64,000 nucleotides of DNA from Amyelois transitella (GCF_032362555.1 NC_083510.1:8831501-8895500), one strand, 5' to 3'; positions 22,360-34,060 are shown, counted from the first letter of the stretch. Notes: generated by a model not told the origin, from the sequence alone. Made by a program: numbers and translations.

Positions 22360-24893
22360 ATGATGGATCAATCCAATGCCAGTTCTGAAGAAGAGTTAGT
22401 TCAGTTGGCTGACTTAGTTTCTGAGGATAAAATCGTTGAAAATATCAAGACTGAGAGTGTGCCCTTCGAGTTTGTTGAGCCAGAAGCCCAAGAATGTGTG
22501 GTTTGTGTTGCAAGAAGCTTTGAGAGTTTTGACATCAATACTACCCAAACAGCTGCTTCTGGGACATCATTGCATTCTTTCCTGAGTAGATTCACCAACA
22601 CTGAGTTACCATTTTGTTCAGAATTTGTAAGATATATCTGCAAAACATGCCTTGATCTTGTGAATGTCCTGGACCGAGCAGAACAGGAGTATTTAAAACT
22701 AAGAGCTGATTTCCATTCTATCATCCGCAAGAATCCGCTGTTTTGCCTGCCACCACAAGACAATTTGGACTGTTTGAAGATAGATGGTGATGATTCTGAG
22801 GAGGAAACTAACAAAAAGGAAGAAAGGGACATAAGGAATGAAGATATTTACAATGGGTAGGTTTTTATTATTTATTTTCTTTGTTATATGGTTCCCAGCT
22901 TTGACTTATAAGAATAGGACCTCTCCATCAGACCATCTATTTACCATGCATCTTGTTTAATGCATTTTAGAAATAAATTTTTAAGTTTTGAAAAATGAAA
23001 TTGATGCTCTTACATTTACAAAAACATTGAGAGGAATCCTGCACATTTAGGTATTTAGTTACAAATTTTTCTCCTGTATAGGTTGCGGAAGTCAAATAGA
23101 AGTTGCTTCATGTAAAGTCCTCCCAATACAGGTTCAATTTTAATCAGGTCCTCATTTCAATTTATGAAGAATTAAGCAAGTGTATGATTTTACAAACAAA
23201 GAGAAAGATGTTTGAGGGGTTGTGCTTTGTGTAACTAAATACATAGAATATTATGTTGATGGGCCAAAAAATTTCCCTTGTGTAAAACAAGTACTTTTTG
23301 TAGAACATTGGTAAGAACTCAAACTTATATAATATAATTCCGAAAATAGTTATTGGTATATGTCTGCTCATGGTTGCTGTCATTTGAAACTTTGCCCAAT
23401 TTGTATAATGTAATAACATAATTATTTTTTCAGAGAATTTGCTAGTGGTGAAGACCCTATGAACTATGACATCAATTTATTTGTTCCGAGGACACTTCTT
23501 GCCGGAATTGAGCAGCCTTTTCCTGGGCCTTTTTGTATGACACCATCCCAGCTGAACATGAATTTACCAGATGACAATGGACAGTCTAAAGGTAGAAACC
23601 AAGTTTTAAACCCCCTTCAAAAAAAGGTTGTTCTCAGTTTGACCTGCATGCATGTATGTACATTGTATGTTTGTTGGTATGTATGTATGTCTGTATGTTT
23701 GTATGTGTGATTGTATATATGTATGTTTATTTTTATGTACATATGTTCATGAGAATGTATGTTTGTCCACGATATTTCACGTTTCATGGAATTGATTTTG
23801 ATGCAGTTTTTACGAAAGTGTTTGTTACACTTAGGAGAAAATTTTATAAATTTAATCAACTTAAAAAAAAGGATATAGATTGAACGCTTTTTTTAACAAA
23901 AGTTATTATTTATTGTTGAGACATTTGATTGTTATATTAACCTGTAATTATTTTTTTTTAAATGATTGATGATGATGATGATGGGATCCATGCATACATC
24001 TCTATGAATAATTTTTGGTGCCATGCTAGGTTTCATGTCATTTTGAAATTTTTTGTTAAACTGTATTAAATGCTTTTAATTGTCTTCAGTGTATCTAATC
24101 TAATAATAAAATTCATATTACAGATGGCGCTGCTAGTCTTGGATTGGAACCAGAAATCATAATTAAAACTGGACAAAAATTAACAAACAGGAAACGAAAA
24201 CCTCCTGGTGAGAAATTTCCTGAATGTCCCATATGTAAACGTCAAATACTTCGAAAGTATTTCGCTGAACATATAAGATCGCACACCGGCGAGAAACCTT
24301 TCGAATGTAGTTTTTGCAAACGTCGATTTAGTCGGAAGGGAAATTTACAAGACCACATACGAACTCATACTGGTGAGAAACGTTTCGAATGTGAGATTTG
24401 TCATCGTAACTTTTATCAGAATTATCATCTGCAAAGTCACTTAAGAACTCACACTGGTGAAAAACCCCATCAGTGCCAGGTCTGTGAGGTTCGATTTACC
24501 CATAAGGAAAATCTTCAAAGACATTTGAAGACGCACACTGGAGAGATGCCACACGAGTGTAAGGTCTGTCATCGTCGATTTAATCGAAAAGCTCATTTAG
24601 ACATTCATGAACGAACACATACTGGTGAGAAACCGTTTGAATGCACAATTTGTAATCAACGGTACAATCAAAAAAGTCATTTAAGAATTCACCTTAAAAT
24701 GCATAGTGGCGCGAAGCTTCATGAATGTGAAATTTGCCAACGTCAATTTGAGTACAAACATAATTTGCAAACTCATTTAAGAACACATACTGGTGAGAAA
24801 CCATTTGAATGTATGATTTGCCATCAGCGGTTTGGTCGTAATGATCATTTACAGAGACATGTGGGATGTAAACACGCTGGTAGTAAAGAATAA
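22360..24893 (+). CDS. ZAD-domain C2H2 zinc-finger protein, three exons
   Basis: A probable sequence-specific DNA-binding regulator of the insect ZAD family. Exons: 22360-22856, 23434-23591, 24124-24893; 1425 nt, 474 residues. Junction phases match and borders are GT-AG. The start is the ATG at 22360 (a second ATG follows at 22363); an upstream 5' UTR exon is likely because TTTCATAG precedes. The N-terminal ZAD has its two cysteine pairs (CVVC, then [11 protein letters not shown]) and would mediate dimerisation. An acidic linker with PGEKFPEC follows. Exon 3 encodes eight C2H2 fingers with TGEKPFEC linkers; finger 8 has an H-x4-H spacing ending at VGCKH. The gene is transcribed away from Sec8. 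Targets cannot be inferred. Confidence 0.9.
22888..22940 (+). repeat. Short interspersed repeat family A, 5' fragment
   Basis: Diverged match to the family A head (ATGGTTCCCAGC, then AAGAATAGGACC) in the first intron of the zinc-finger gene. Confidence 0.5.
23640..23765 (+). repeat. Impure TATG microsatellite
   Basis: Degenerate run of TATG/TTTG/TATGTA units in intron 2 of the zinc-finger gene. It opens long frames on both strands by periodicity, not because it codes. Confidence 0.85.
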
Positions 24894-25285
24894 ATTGTAA
24901 TATAATTTTTTATTTTAGACAAATGTACTTAGGAATTAGGTGTGTAAATCATGTATTGTTAATGTAGGTACATAAGATAAAATTATGTTATTGACTCTAT
25001 GCTTACTGTTAGGGTTTCAGTTTTTTTAACACAAGAGCTATAAGTTAGCTCAACTATCATCAATTCAAGTATCATATTATCTACAGTCTGTCTGGGTATT
25101 CCGTGTTGCCACATTCTTAAATCCTATTATAAGAAATATGTCTGTATAACTGACTGCTTGAATATTACTTAAGATCCTGTTATAAGATTAATGTGTATGA
25201 AAAACAAGTTTCGAAGAGATGCGCAGACTAGTCTATCCAATGAGCGCCCTGTAAATGCAATGATGGCAATCGTCGATTTTGTTTT

Positions 25286-25723
25286 TAGAGTAATGTAAAA
25301 CACATTTGCAAACGCATATTGGCGAGACACCATTCAAGTGCAGTATTTGTCTTTTAAAAAAAGGTCATATATCATGAACTAACAACTCATTTACTAAGTC
25401 CTCAAAAAGGAGAAGCTGAGAAAAAAAGGCTAGCCAAAGAAACTGTTATATTTAAACATGACTATCATAGAGGTCCTGATACACACCTTTTAAATGCCAT
25501 ATTTGTAATTATTAATATAATACCTTTACATACATACATATTCTGGCGAGAAGCCTTTCAATGTGCAATCTGTCTAACGCTGTTGAATCAAAAGGCTCAA
25601 TTGAAAATACACACTGGAAAGAAACCGTATGAATACATTATCTGTCGACGTCAGTTTAACCAAAGATCTCTGCAAGAACATTTGTGGATTTACACGGGCG
25701 AAATGCCTATGAATATGAGGTAA
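25286..25723 (+). pseudogene. Decayed C2H2 zinc-finger array
   Basis: About 400 bp after the stop of the ZAD zinc-finger gene, finger relics can be read in scattered frames: HLQTHIGETPFKCSIC near 25300, PFKCHICN near 25490, GEKPFQCAICL near 25545 and GKKPYEYIICRRQFNQRSL near 25615. These end in an intact-looking stop at 25721-25723. Stops, frameshifts and a lost Cys mark it as dead. The linker and finger style resemble the neighbouring gene, so it is probably the remains of a tandem duplicate or of a formerly longer array. Confidence 0.8.
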
Positions 25724-25739
25724 ATAACCGGGTGGAGCC

Positions 25740-26880
25740 GCAGGCGTCGTCTAATGGTGACTAAAATCTTAGTTACAATAATTTAATATTTTTTTTATAA
25801 ACTTAAAGTTATATTTTAATAACGTTGTCAACTCAAACATGTGAATGAATAATTATTCATATAATTAGATAAATTGGAACAATTCCTCGCGCTAAACCTT
25901 AAGAACAACGCGGGATTCCGTCCGTGTTAACGAAAGCCGCGTTGCTCTAAGCGCTTACTTAAACTATACATCGATATGAAGTCTTGTATGTTTCAGATTT
26001 GGCACTTACTGCAAGTCATAATTTAAAAAGATGTGACATTAAAATGGAAAACAATATTCGATTTTTGAATACCAATTAACTAATAGGTTTAAGGAATATT
26101 ATATTTTTAAGATATCGCTTTTCTTTATTATTTAGTTAATTATATATTAAGGCTTCATACTGTTATATTTACACGTCAGTGTAATTTATTACACATTGTA
26201 ATTTTTAGAAGAAGTAAAAACTTTAAAATTTATTTAATTGAACTTAAAAATTATGGACTGCTTCATGAGTAGGTAAATTTAAGGTATTGCATTTAATCAT
26301 ATGAATATTGGACTATAGGTGACATAGCTACTTATGTCCATTTTACTATGAAATAAATTATTGTGATGTACATAAAACTGTTTTTTACTTGATTACTACA
26401 CGTAAGTTATCCTATTAGTGTCGTTGAGAAATTCAGTACACCAAATATGCATAAGAATCTGCATATCATCCCATAGGTGTGGTAACAAATAAAAGCTTAT
26501 CTCTGGGACTGTCTTGGGTTTGATTCCCAGTAGGTATGAATAAGTATCAAAAAGAGTAAATATTAGGAATGAAATTAACCAATGTGTAACTAAATCCTGT
26601 ATGCAGTGAAAACATATTATAATGCATTTTTATTATTACACGGTACATATTATTATTATAAAGTTCCTCTATAATTTATCTATATGTATGTGTGCGCTAA
26701 TCTCGGAAAGTTGTGGACTGATTTGTTGGTTTTGGAAAGAGGGTTTTCTGAGGAATGGTTTTTATGCTACCCGTGCGAAGCCAGAACAGGTCGCTAGTGA
26801 TCAATGGAAGAAAGAAGTTTAAATTGGGTATCATTTAAGCTATCACCAATTTAATTAGTTTTGTGTTTCTTAAATAATAG
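25740..26880. other. Intergenic, no gene seen
   Basis: AT-rich sequence after the zinc-finger relic. A 66-codon frame at 26622-26822 on the plus strand has no recognisable content. Confidence 0.6.
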
Positions 26881-26888
26881 GGTTTGTC

Positions 26889-27965
26889 CTCAACATAGTA
26901 GATCTGTCACCAAAATGTAGTCACCAAACAATGCAAAATCAGTTCCACAATAAATCACCTAAAATCCTGAGATATAAGGTCTAGTACCAAATAAATGTTT
27001 TTGTATGTATTATAATAGGTGTGTCCTAATAAGTATTTAAGCAAACTAATTTAAAGAGATCACCAATAAATCATATTATGTTACTAGAAAATTGCATTAA
27101 GTTCAAATAAAAAATTAGGGTTGTCATCATCGTTTCAACCAAAAGATTCTGCTACTTAACTAGACTCCCAAGGTTCTAAATTTCCACTGGTAGTATAAAT
27201 TATATTTAAATAAAATTTTTAGCAGAGTAGTAAATAAAACAATTAAAGTTAAAATAATCAATATTTATTGTTGAAAATAATTACCACTGAACAATCAGCG
27301 CTGGTTTAAAATAGCTGGCTTATGGCTAGCAGAATAGTAGATAAAACACTTAATTAAAGTTAAAATAATCAATATTTATTCTTAAAAATAATAACCACTG
27401 AACAATCAGCGCTGGTTTAAAATAGCTGGCTTATGGCTAGCAGAATAGTAGATAAAACACTTAATTAAGTTAAAATAATCAATAGTTAACTACTACCCAT
27501 CGTTGAGGCCGGATTGGTCAATTTTTAAAGCGCGCCAATTTGTCTCCGCCCCTTTGATCATTTTTTCATTAAAATTATAAATTGATGTATTAAATTGGTA
27601 ACGAATACTATTAATTTATTATCTGAACGAAATAAAATGTTGCTACTGTAAATATCAAATAAAAAGGAGTCGCAGTCAGGGATCGATAATCGATTTATTT
27701 GGTGACAGATCTACCATTCTGAGCACAGAGCTATTATTTAAGTAACAAAACTGTTATTATAAGAACGAAGTTTATATTCATGTAATTCAATATAATTTTA
27801 TTGGTTATCGATCTCTTATTTTACACATATATTAACATTAATTTGATAATTCATACCTGGGAACAATTTTTGTTTATCTGAGAACGAAAATATTTCGTGG
27901 CGATAGATCTATTTATTAGGTGATACAACTTGATGACAAATATAAATTTTGGTGATAGAAAATAT
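26889..27965. mobile_element. Foldback-like repeat region
   Basis: The motif TAGATCTGTCACCAAA and related ATCACCAATAAATC strings recur in the left half (26899, 26921, 27060). Their reverse complements (ATTTATTTGGTGACAGATC, GCGATAGATCTATTTATT, TTTTGGTGATAGA) recur in the right half (27690, 27900, 27950). The centre holds a 111-bp tandem repeat and a short segment with ATTGG boxes (27505-27560). This arrangement suggests a composite foldback or nested non-autonomous element. I cannot assign a superfamily. Confidence 0.5.
27216..27486 (+). repeat. Tandem repeat, about 111-bp unit, 2.4 copies
   Basis: GTTAAAATAATCAATA recurs at 27248, 27359 and 27469, giving periods of 111 and 110. The units share CACTGAACAATCAGCGCTGG and GGCTTATGGCTAGCAGAATAG almost without change. 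Confidence 0.9.
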
Positions 27966-28106
27966 AGTTCCCGTTTAAATTCGGCAATTTAAGACGCTAT
28001 ATCATTCTCATGGGTTGCCTTTAACCCCTAACCTATAAGAAAGAAGACAAACGGTAATGGCCCAAGAAAAATTGTATGTAATTTAGGTATGATCACTACT
28101 AAGTAA

Positions 28107-28358
28107 AGATCGGAATAGGTAGATTGAATTGCATCAGATATGCCTCCGTCCGGGATTGCGGGATTTGCAAATTATTGAATTTTTTTCTGGAATTTTTACA
28201 AGTGGGATGAAGAATATATTAGTGGTAGCTGTTTTCCCCCGACTTCGTTCACGTAAAAAATACTGAAATGGAATCTCGGAAAAGAGGCTTATCCATGTTA
28301 TGCTTTCTATGGTAATTCATGATGCAAGTACATAAAATCAATCTACCTATTCCGATCT
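28107..28358. mobile_element. MITE-like element with 21-bp terminal inverted repeats
   Basis: Arms 28107-28127 (AGATCGGAATAGGTAG...) and 28338-28358 are perfect reverse complements separated by 210 bp. The interior includes a CCCGACTTCGTTCACG piece like the 3' hairpin of lepidopteran Helitrons. No target duplication is obvious. Confidence 0.55.
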
Positions 28359-28439
28359 CTGCTTCTAAGACAAAATCAAGTTCTTTGCATAATATTGCTT
28401 AAAGCACTTGAGAAAACAAAATATCCTAAAGGTCAATGT

Positions 28440-28690
28440 CAAAGAAACATTTTTCTGTCAATATAATGAATGTCAAAATGCAATGCTGCCAACAAATCTA
28501 ATTTCTTTACAAACTTAGGGAGTAAAGTTTTTAAAGATACATTCATAAAATCACGCCTTCTCCCGGAAGGGCAGGCAGAGACTAAATTTTTCCACTTGCT
28601 CCGATCTCTGCAAACTTCTCTCGCTTCATTTACATTCATAACTCTCTTCATTCAAGCTCGGCGGTTTTAAGAGAGAGATACATACATACA
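28440..28690 (-). mobile_element. RTE LINE 3' fragment
   Basis: Minus strand: MKRVMNVNEAREVCRDRSKW and SACPSGR match the C-terminus of the RTE reverse transcriptase ORF at 53288-54499 (MKRVMNVDEAKEVCRDRGKW). An interruption of about 60 bp and several changes make this an older copy. Confidence 0.8.
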
Positions 28691-28968
28691 TACATATAAT
28701 CACGTCTATATCCCTTGCGGGGTAGACAGAGCCAACAGTCCTGAGCGGACTGATGGGCCATGTTCAGCTATTTGGCTTTAAGATAGAATTGAGATTCGAA
28801 TAGTGACAAGTTGCTATCGCCTAAAAAAAGAATCTCAAGTTTGTAAGCATATCCCTTAGTCGCCTTTTACGACATCCATGGGAAAAAGATGGAGTGCTCC
28901 TATTCTTTTTTGTATCGGTGCCGGGAACCACACGGCACCCGGGAACCACACGGCACGAAGAAGAAAGA
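28686..28968 (-). repeat. Short interspersed repeat family A, full length, minus strand
   Basis: Starts with the tail CATACATACATATAATCACG, contains CCCTTGCGGGGTAGACAGAG, and ends in the head GGTGCCGGGAACCACACGG. The head is duplicated in tandem (CGGGAACCACACGGCAC twice, 28924-28962), an unusual 5' extension also seen at 44502. Confidence 0.85.
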
Positions 28969-29231
28969 AAAGAGAGAACTTGAAAGAATGTAAAGAGTTC
29001 AAATAAATAATAATTTCTAGTTCGCTCGCTGTATATAAACTAATGAAAATGTACAGAAGTATTTACCAATAACAATTTTGATAATTATTAAAGATTAAAT
29101 TTTTATTTATTTAAAAACATTTGAAAATTTGCACTAAATCATATTATCTATCCGTAAATCCATGGGACGGTCAAAAATAAACTAACTACGATGCATCAAC
29201 GCTATACAATACAAACAATACAAATACAAAT

Positions 29232-29397
29232 AAGGTACCCGCGGTATATTTTTTTTTCTGTAAACACGTGATTGACTGGAACTTTGTAGTAATTTAAGTA
29301 CATGACTGATTAATAATAAAAGTTGTTGATTATGTTGGATATTTTTCATTTTATTACAAATTTTCCTTAGCTAGGCCTTGATACCCGCGGGTACCTT
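29232..29397. repeat. Inverted repeat AAGGTACCCGCGGTAT
   Basis: AAGGTACCCGCGGTAT at 29232-29247 and its reverse complement with one extra G at 29381-29397, 133 bp apart. Small MITE-like structure of unknown family. Confidence 0.5.
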
Positions 29398-29589
29398 ACT
29401 TTATTTGCTATAAATGTGGTACAATTATAGGTGTTACAAAGCATATACATTTCGCGCATTTAACCAGTCATGGCATGCAAAAATACCGAAAATTTAAATT
29501 AAATGAAAATTGAAATGAAAATTAAAATAATGTTATATTAAATGTTCTTGCTAAAATTTATTTTTTATCGAAATTTTAGCCACAGTTTT

Positions 29590-29960
29590 AATTTAGTTTT
29601 AAAGGCATTCAGAGATAGCGACTTTATATCCTCATTGAGGCCGTTGTATATTTTGACAGCCATTTGATATTTCTGCTTTTTACTTTAGTGGTTGAGATGA
29701 GTAGATTTAGTCTATTAGGATGTCTACAGCTATATTTGCTAGTGTCACTTCGTTTTTTAAATAAGTTAGGGTTATTTTTGACAAACACACATAGTTCGAA
29801 TGTATATAGGCATGGAACAGTCAATATTTTTAATTCTTTAAACAGAGGTTTGCATGATGTCAGAGGGTCTACGTTGCATATTGCTCTGATACACGCTTTT
29901 TGAGCTATAAGAGCACGTTCCATATGACAGGAATTTCCTCATATAAGAATGCCATATCGA
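29590..29960 (-). mobile_element. Jockey-like LINE fragment, C-terminus of reverse transcriptase
   Basis: Minus strand frame 29624-29923: AQKACIRAICNVDPLTSCKP, FKELKILTVPCLYTFELCVF, and PNLFKKRSDT correspond to the conserved segment after the thumb of Jockey/CR1-type reverse transcriptases. The fragment is a 5'-truncated insertion upstream of Spindly. Confidence 0.75.
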
Positions 29961-30399
29961 AAAGCGGACCCCACATAATCATAATATGATTGTATTACTG
30001 CTTTGTATTACTGCTACTGCTTTGCTACTCACTTTTGTAAGTTTCCACAAAGCGTACGAAAAAGAGTTAATCTTTTTACAAATTTTCGCTCAAACCCATC
30101 ATCGAAAGTTTGTACTAAATATATGACTTTAAAAATGAAGTGTATGAAAACGGGGAACATTAAATGTGTAGTATACTTATTACAGCTAAATTTAAAAAAT
30201 GGTCGGGGAAGTTTTAGATGAAGGTTGGTTACATAGTCGAAATGTCAATTGAATGTCAATCAAAGTCAAATCCAATCGACAACCCACCCACAACTTTTTG
30301 TTCGGTTCATGTTCGTTTAATTTGAATTGAATTATTTTGTAGTTGATCTAAGACTAAGATAGATAAGAGAAGTTTTCTTTATTCTAAATATCTTACAAT

Positions 30400-33300
30400 A
30401 TGGATTATTCAACGATAAGTAACAAATCAGGTATAACTGAGGCTGATATTACAAACGGTGAATTGTCCGAAAAGTATTATTCTTTGAAAAAACAACATGA
30501 AAATTTATCTAGCAGCTACGATGCTACAAAACAAGAACTACACAACATTAAACTGAGTTATCAGACCACCTTAGACGTCCTGAGTCATGTAAACGCCGAG
30601 TTAGAAAGCCACCAGTTAGAAGGAGAGAAACGTAGAAATGAGTTGAACAACCGAATTGCATGTCTCCAAGAGGAAATAACAATATTGCGGGAAGAGAAAT
30701 CAGAATTGGAAGTTAGACATGCTATTCAAATTAAAAAGTTTGAAGGTGAAATTCGTCGTTTGAAAGAGGAACAGACGATTAACAAACGCGAGAGTCCAGG
30801 TCGCGACACAACTGAGTTGGATGATGCCAAGGCGGCTGTAGCCTCAGCAGAGTCAGAAGCTGCTAAAGCAAATATAGCTTTGGATGAAGCACGAGCTGAG
30901 ATATTGTCATTGAGGATGAGAACTGAGGAACTTGTGACAGAAATGGCACAGATGCGTATTGCGGCGGATATACGGCGGGAAGAGCTCAAAGCAGCAGGAG
31001 AGAGGGAAGCAGTGGCACTGGCAGACTTAGCCGAAGCCAGGGCTACGCTGCTACAGTATACTTCAGACACCCAAGACTTACAGCCACATGGTAAGGGAGT
31101 CATTACCTGTTTACATCTTACCTTACTGGTAGTAAACTGAACGATTGCTTCTCAGATTGGTGTGATCTAGTAGCTAGTGAACTGTTCGGATTTGAACAGG
31201 AATGCAGATTGGTCAAGCCGTTTTGGTCTTTTAGTTAATGCTGCCAAGGCACAGGCCATTGTTATAGGTAGTCCGCATTATATATTGAGATTGGCAAATG
31301 TGATGGTTCCTAGTTTGGTTCCGAATAACAATATTATTCCTTTATCTTCCGAAGTGACTTATCTGTATTAGAGAACAGGAAAATAGATAATTGATAGCTA
31401 GTTGTTCTTTTTGTTTGATATTCATGTACTTACTTAATTTTCAGCTGCTAAAGGAAATTCAATATTTGCTGAAGTTGAAGATAAAAGGCAAGAAATGGCA
31501 AAGAATTTGATACAAATGAAACAGACCAATTCTAGGGTAAAGTATAAAGAAAGTGTTATTTTTATTACAAGTTATATAAACAAACGAAATGAATATGGTC
31601 TATCAGTCTTTTCAAGATTGTTGGCTCTGTCTACCCCACAAGAGATATAGTCGTGGTTATATGTTTGTTATATAAAATATGCACAACACATAAAAGTTGG
31701 ATGCAGATTGCCTCCAACAAAGTAGCTGTAATGATCATGATTATATAAATAGCATACTTCTTCATTTCTGTATTGCGATTCGAAACTATAACTATAAACA
31801 TTTAAATGGAAGTTAGCCTGCTCATCACTTCAGTACTGTTATTATAATAAATAACATATTTATTTAATTTCTGAAGAAACTGTGTTTCATCGTCTACCTT
31901 TTCGCGGGCAGAACTGTGAGCGAAATCTAGTATTACATAGTAACTATAATAGGTAACATTTAAGATATAAGTGAACCAACTCTTATTTACAACCAGGTAA
32001 ATGTGTTTACGAAAGAGTGCATTTGTCGCACATAGATGGCGTTGTTATATTTTAAAAGGCACGATGGTTTCCTCAGCGCATGCAACAAGTATGTCAAGTC
32101 CTATTAATATTATTAAATACAAAAATACAAATTTTTCTCTAATACTAGCTTTGCCCGCGGTTTCGTACCGCGATTTTTTGGTCGGTTTTCAACATCGGTT
32201 GAAACCTTATTTAATGATACGTATTTTGTGGCGAGAAACGCTGTGCAATTTTAAAGATTAAAATATACATAGGGACAGACAACGTGAAGCGACTTTGTTT
32301 TTGTTAAATAAACGATTCATGGATTGTTTTATACTGTGTAGAGATTATTAAGTTAGGCATCGAACCACGATGCGGCGCGCGCTTTTTCATTTCGACAATA
32401 TCCGTCCACTAGTTTTTGAGTTTATTAGTTCAAAAACACAAATCTCTGTTGTATGGATGTTCAAATTCAAAATACATACTCTCTTTTCCAGCTAAGAAGA
32501 GAACTCGCCAATAAACAGAACGAGATAGACGTATTGCTGCGAGAGAAACAGACCATCTGGGAGCAGCAGAGTGGTGCCAGTGCGCATTACGACAGAAAAT
32601 TGATTGGTAAGATAATTGCGTATTGTGACTGAGAAATTATTCATGCAGGCATTTAGCGATCGCCGATAATTTTTCGAGTAGGACGGCCTCCCGCTAATAA
32701 CAAACCCCCGTAATACAATACTACCCGAACACTAATGAGTGCTTCTTCAATCTGTACTAATAATATTATAAAGCTGAAGAGTTTGTTTGTTTGAACGCGC
32801 TAATCTCAGAAACAACTGGCTCGAAGAAGGCTTAAGGCTATATAACATCACGATGCAATTATAAGGAGCAAAGAAATAATGGAAAATGTGAAAAAAACGG
32901 GGAAAATTTTTCATCCTTGAGGGCTTCAATGATGCCCAAATAACTATTCCACGCGGACGAAGTCACGGGCACAGCTAGTTAATTTGAGTGGTACATTTGT
33001 CATGAATTCTGCACGAACGATAAAACAATTAACTGATGCGTATACAAATAACGAATTCGATTGTGGCCGGGCTGTGGTGCAATGCATCTGGTGAAGTCCG
33101 CGGGGGAAATGTTGGATGTTTGTTGCCTCCGAACTGAGCTAGGTAGAAGTTATTGGGCTCTCCCAATAGGCCCATACCCCTATGCCTATGTTCAGCAGTG
33201 GATGTCCAACGGCTGATATGATGGTAGCTTTATTGAGAGTGTTAACCTTAGACCTTCGTCTATAATGTTAATATCTACTACTCACAATGAACAGGTTTTA

Positions 33301-34060
33301 TATTTAAAGCTTGTGTGCTATGTTGTAATATACTTTTATGATCCACAAATTTGAATGGTATATAGTTGATCGAAGGTTTTAACTGATTGGCAACAATAAA
33401 TTAAGGATTAATTAACTGTAATAATTACAGAAAAGTACGAAGAAAGAATTACCCAACTGGAAGGTCTATGCGAGAAGCAAAGACGGGAGCTGGTTCTTTG
33501 GTTTGGAAAGCTGTGCGAACCCACTGCCAATGGGTGGCTGCCTGGAGTGGTGGACCATCTGAAGTGAGTATTATTGACCAAAAACTATGTATAAATCAAT
33601 GCAAATCGCACTAACTATGGATATTTTTTTAACTTTCGCTGCGCACGATTAATTATCTACATATATATATTTATAATGATTGATAATGTTTTTTGAAATT
33701 TGTAACATTGATTTTTTATCCTCTTAGGCATTAAATTCTCTTTTGCAGGAAAAATGATGTCTTTTTTTATTTATTTCTAGGACGGAAGTTGTAAAACTGA
33801 GAGCTGAAGTGGTATCCATGGGTGCTGCTCACTTGGCTAGCGCAGCTCAAGCAAGAGAACTTCGCAGAAAACTGGCGGTTTTGACGGCAAATGGTAACGC
33901 GCAGGCTATTAGTTCTCCTGCAAACAATCGTCAAGAAAATAAAACAGCCATTAAAAATGTTGCTGCCCCGAAAGAAGATATTGCAATGCGGAAATTTCCA
34001 GTACAAATCAGAAGCAATCAAAAAGTTGAAGATGTCAAAAAGAAAGTGGCCTTTAACTAG
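30400..34060 (+). CDS. Spindly: Protein Spindly, five exons
   Basis: Spindly recruits dynein-dynactin to kinetochores through the RZZ complex and is needed for checkpoint silencing. Exons: 30400-31090, 31445-31536, 32492-32606, 33431-33563, 33781-34060; 1311 nt, 436 residues, all phases matching. Residues 25-225 are almost entirely coiled coil. Exon 2 opens with the Spindly motif GNSIFAEVEDKRQ, which in the family contacts dynactin's pointed end. More coiled coil follows (RRELANKQNEIDVLLREKQ), and then a basic, low-complexity C-terminus ending at KKKVAFN. In place of the human C-terminal CPQQ farnesylation signal there is no CaaX box. The start context is ACAATATGG. Introns 2 and 3 contain Helitron remnants and a family A fragment. 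Assignment rests chiefly on the motif and architecture. Confidence 0.85.
31600..31665 (+). repeat. Short interspersed repeat family A, 3' fragment
   Basis: ATCAGTCTTTTCAAGATTG, TTGGCTCTGTCTACCCC and AGAGATATAGTCGTGG in Spindly intron 2. Confidence 0.75.
32145..32350 (-). mobile_element. Helitron-type element, 3' end defined
   Basis: On the minus strand the element ends in a hairpin (CGCGGTACGAAACCGCG) followed by GGGCAAAGCTAG and then a T in the host. Hairpin plus CTAG-T is the Helitron 3' signature. The 5' end is not clear; similarity to common lepidopteran Helitron sequence fades near 32350. In Spindly intron 2. Confidence 0.65.
32751..32978 (+). mobile_element. Non-autonomous Helitron, 228 bp
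   Basis: Begins TCTGTACTAATAATATTATA after a host A, and ends with a GC-rich hairpin (CGCGGACGAAGTCACGG) and ACAGCTAG before a host T. Both termini and the A/T insertion site fit Helitrons, and the 5' sequence is typical of a widespread insect Helitron group. In Spindly intron 3. Confidence 0.75.
33060..33230 (+). repeat. Repeat fragment ending in TTCAGCAGTGGATG-type tail
   Basis: The string TTCAGCAGTGGATGTCCAAC and then GGCTGATATGATGG resembles the 3' end of a very common lepidopteran interspersed repeat (general pattern: CAGCAGTGG, then GGCTG and a GATGATG tail). Family not assigned. In Spindly intron 3. Confidence 0.45.

Noticed and set aside
23459..23883. Reading frames on both strands with Tyr/Val/Cys or His/Ile/Thr periodicity
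   Set aside because: Created by the TATG microsatellite in an intron of the zinc-finger gene.
27216..27486. CRISPR-like array
   Set aside because: Only two to three long direct repeats without spacers in a eukaryotic intergenic region; an ordinary tandem repeat.
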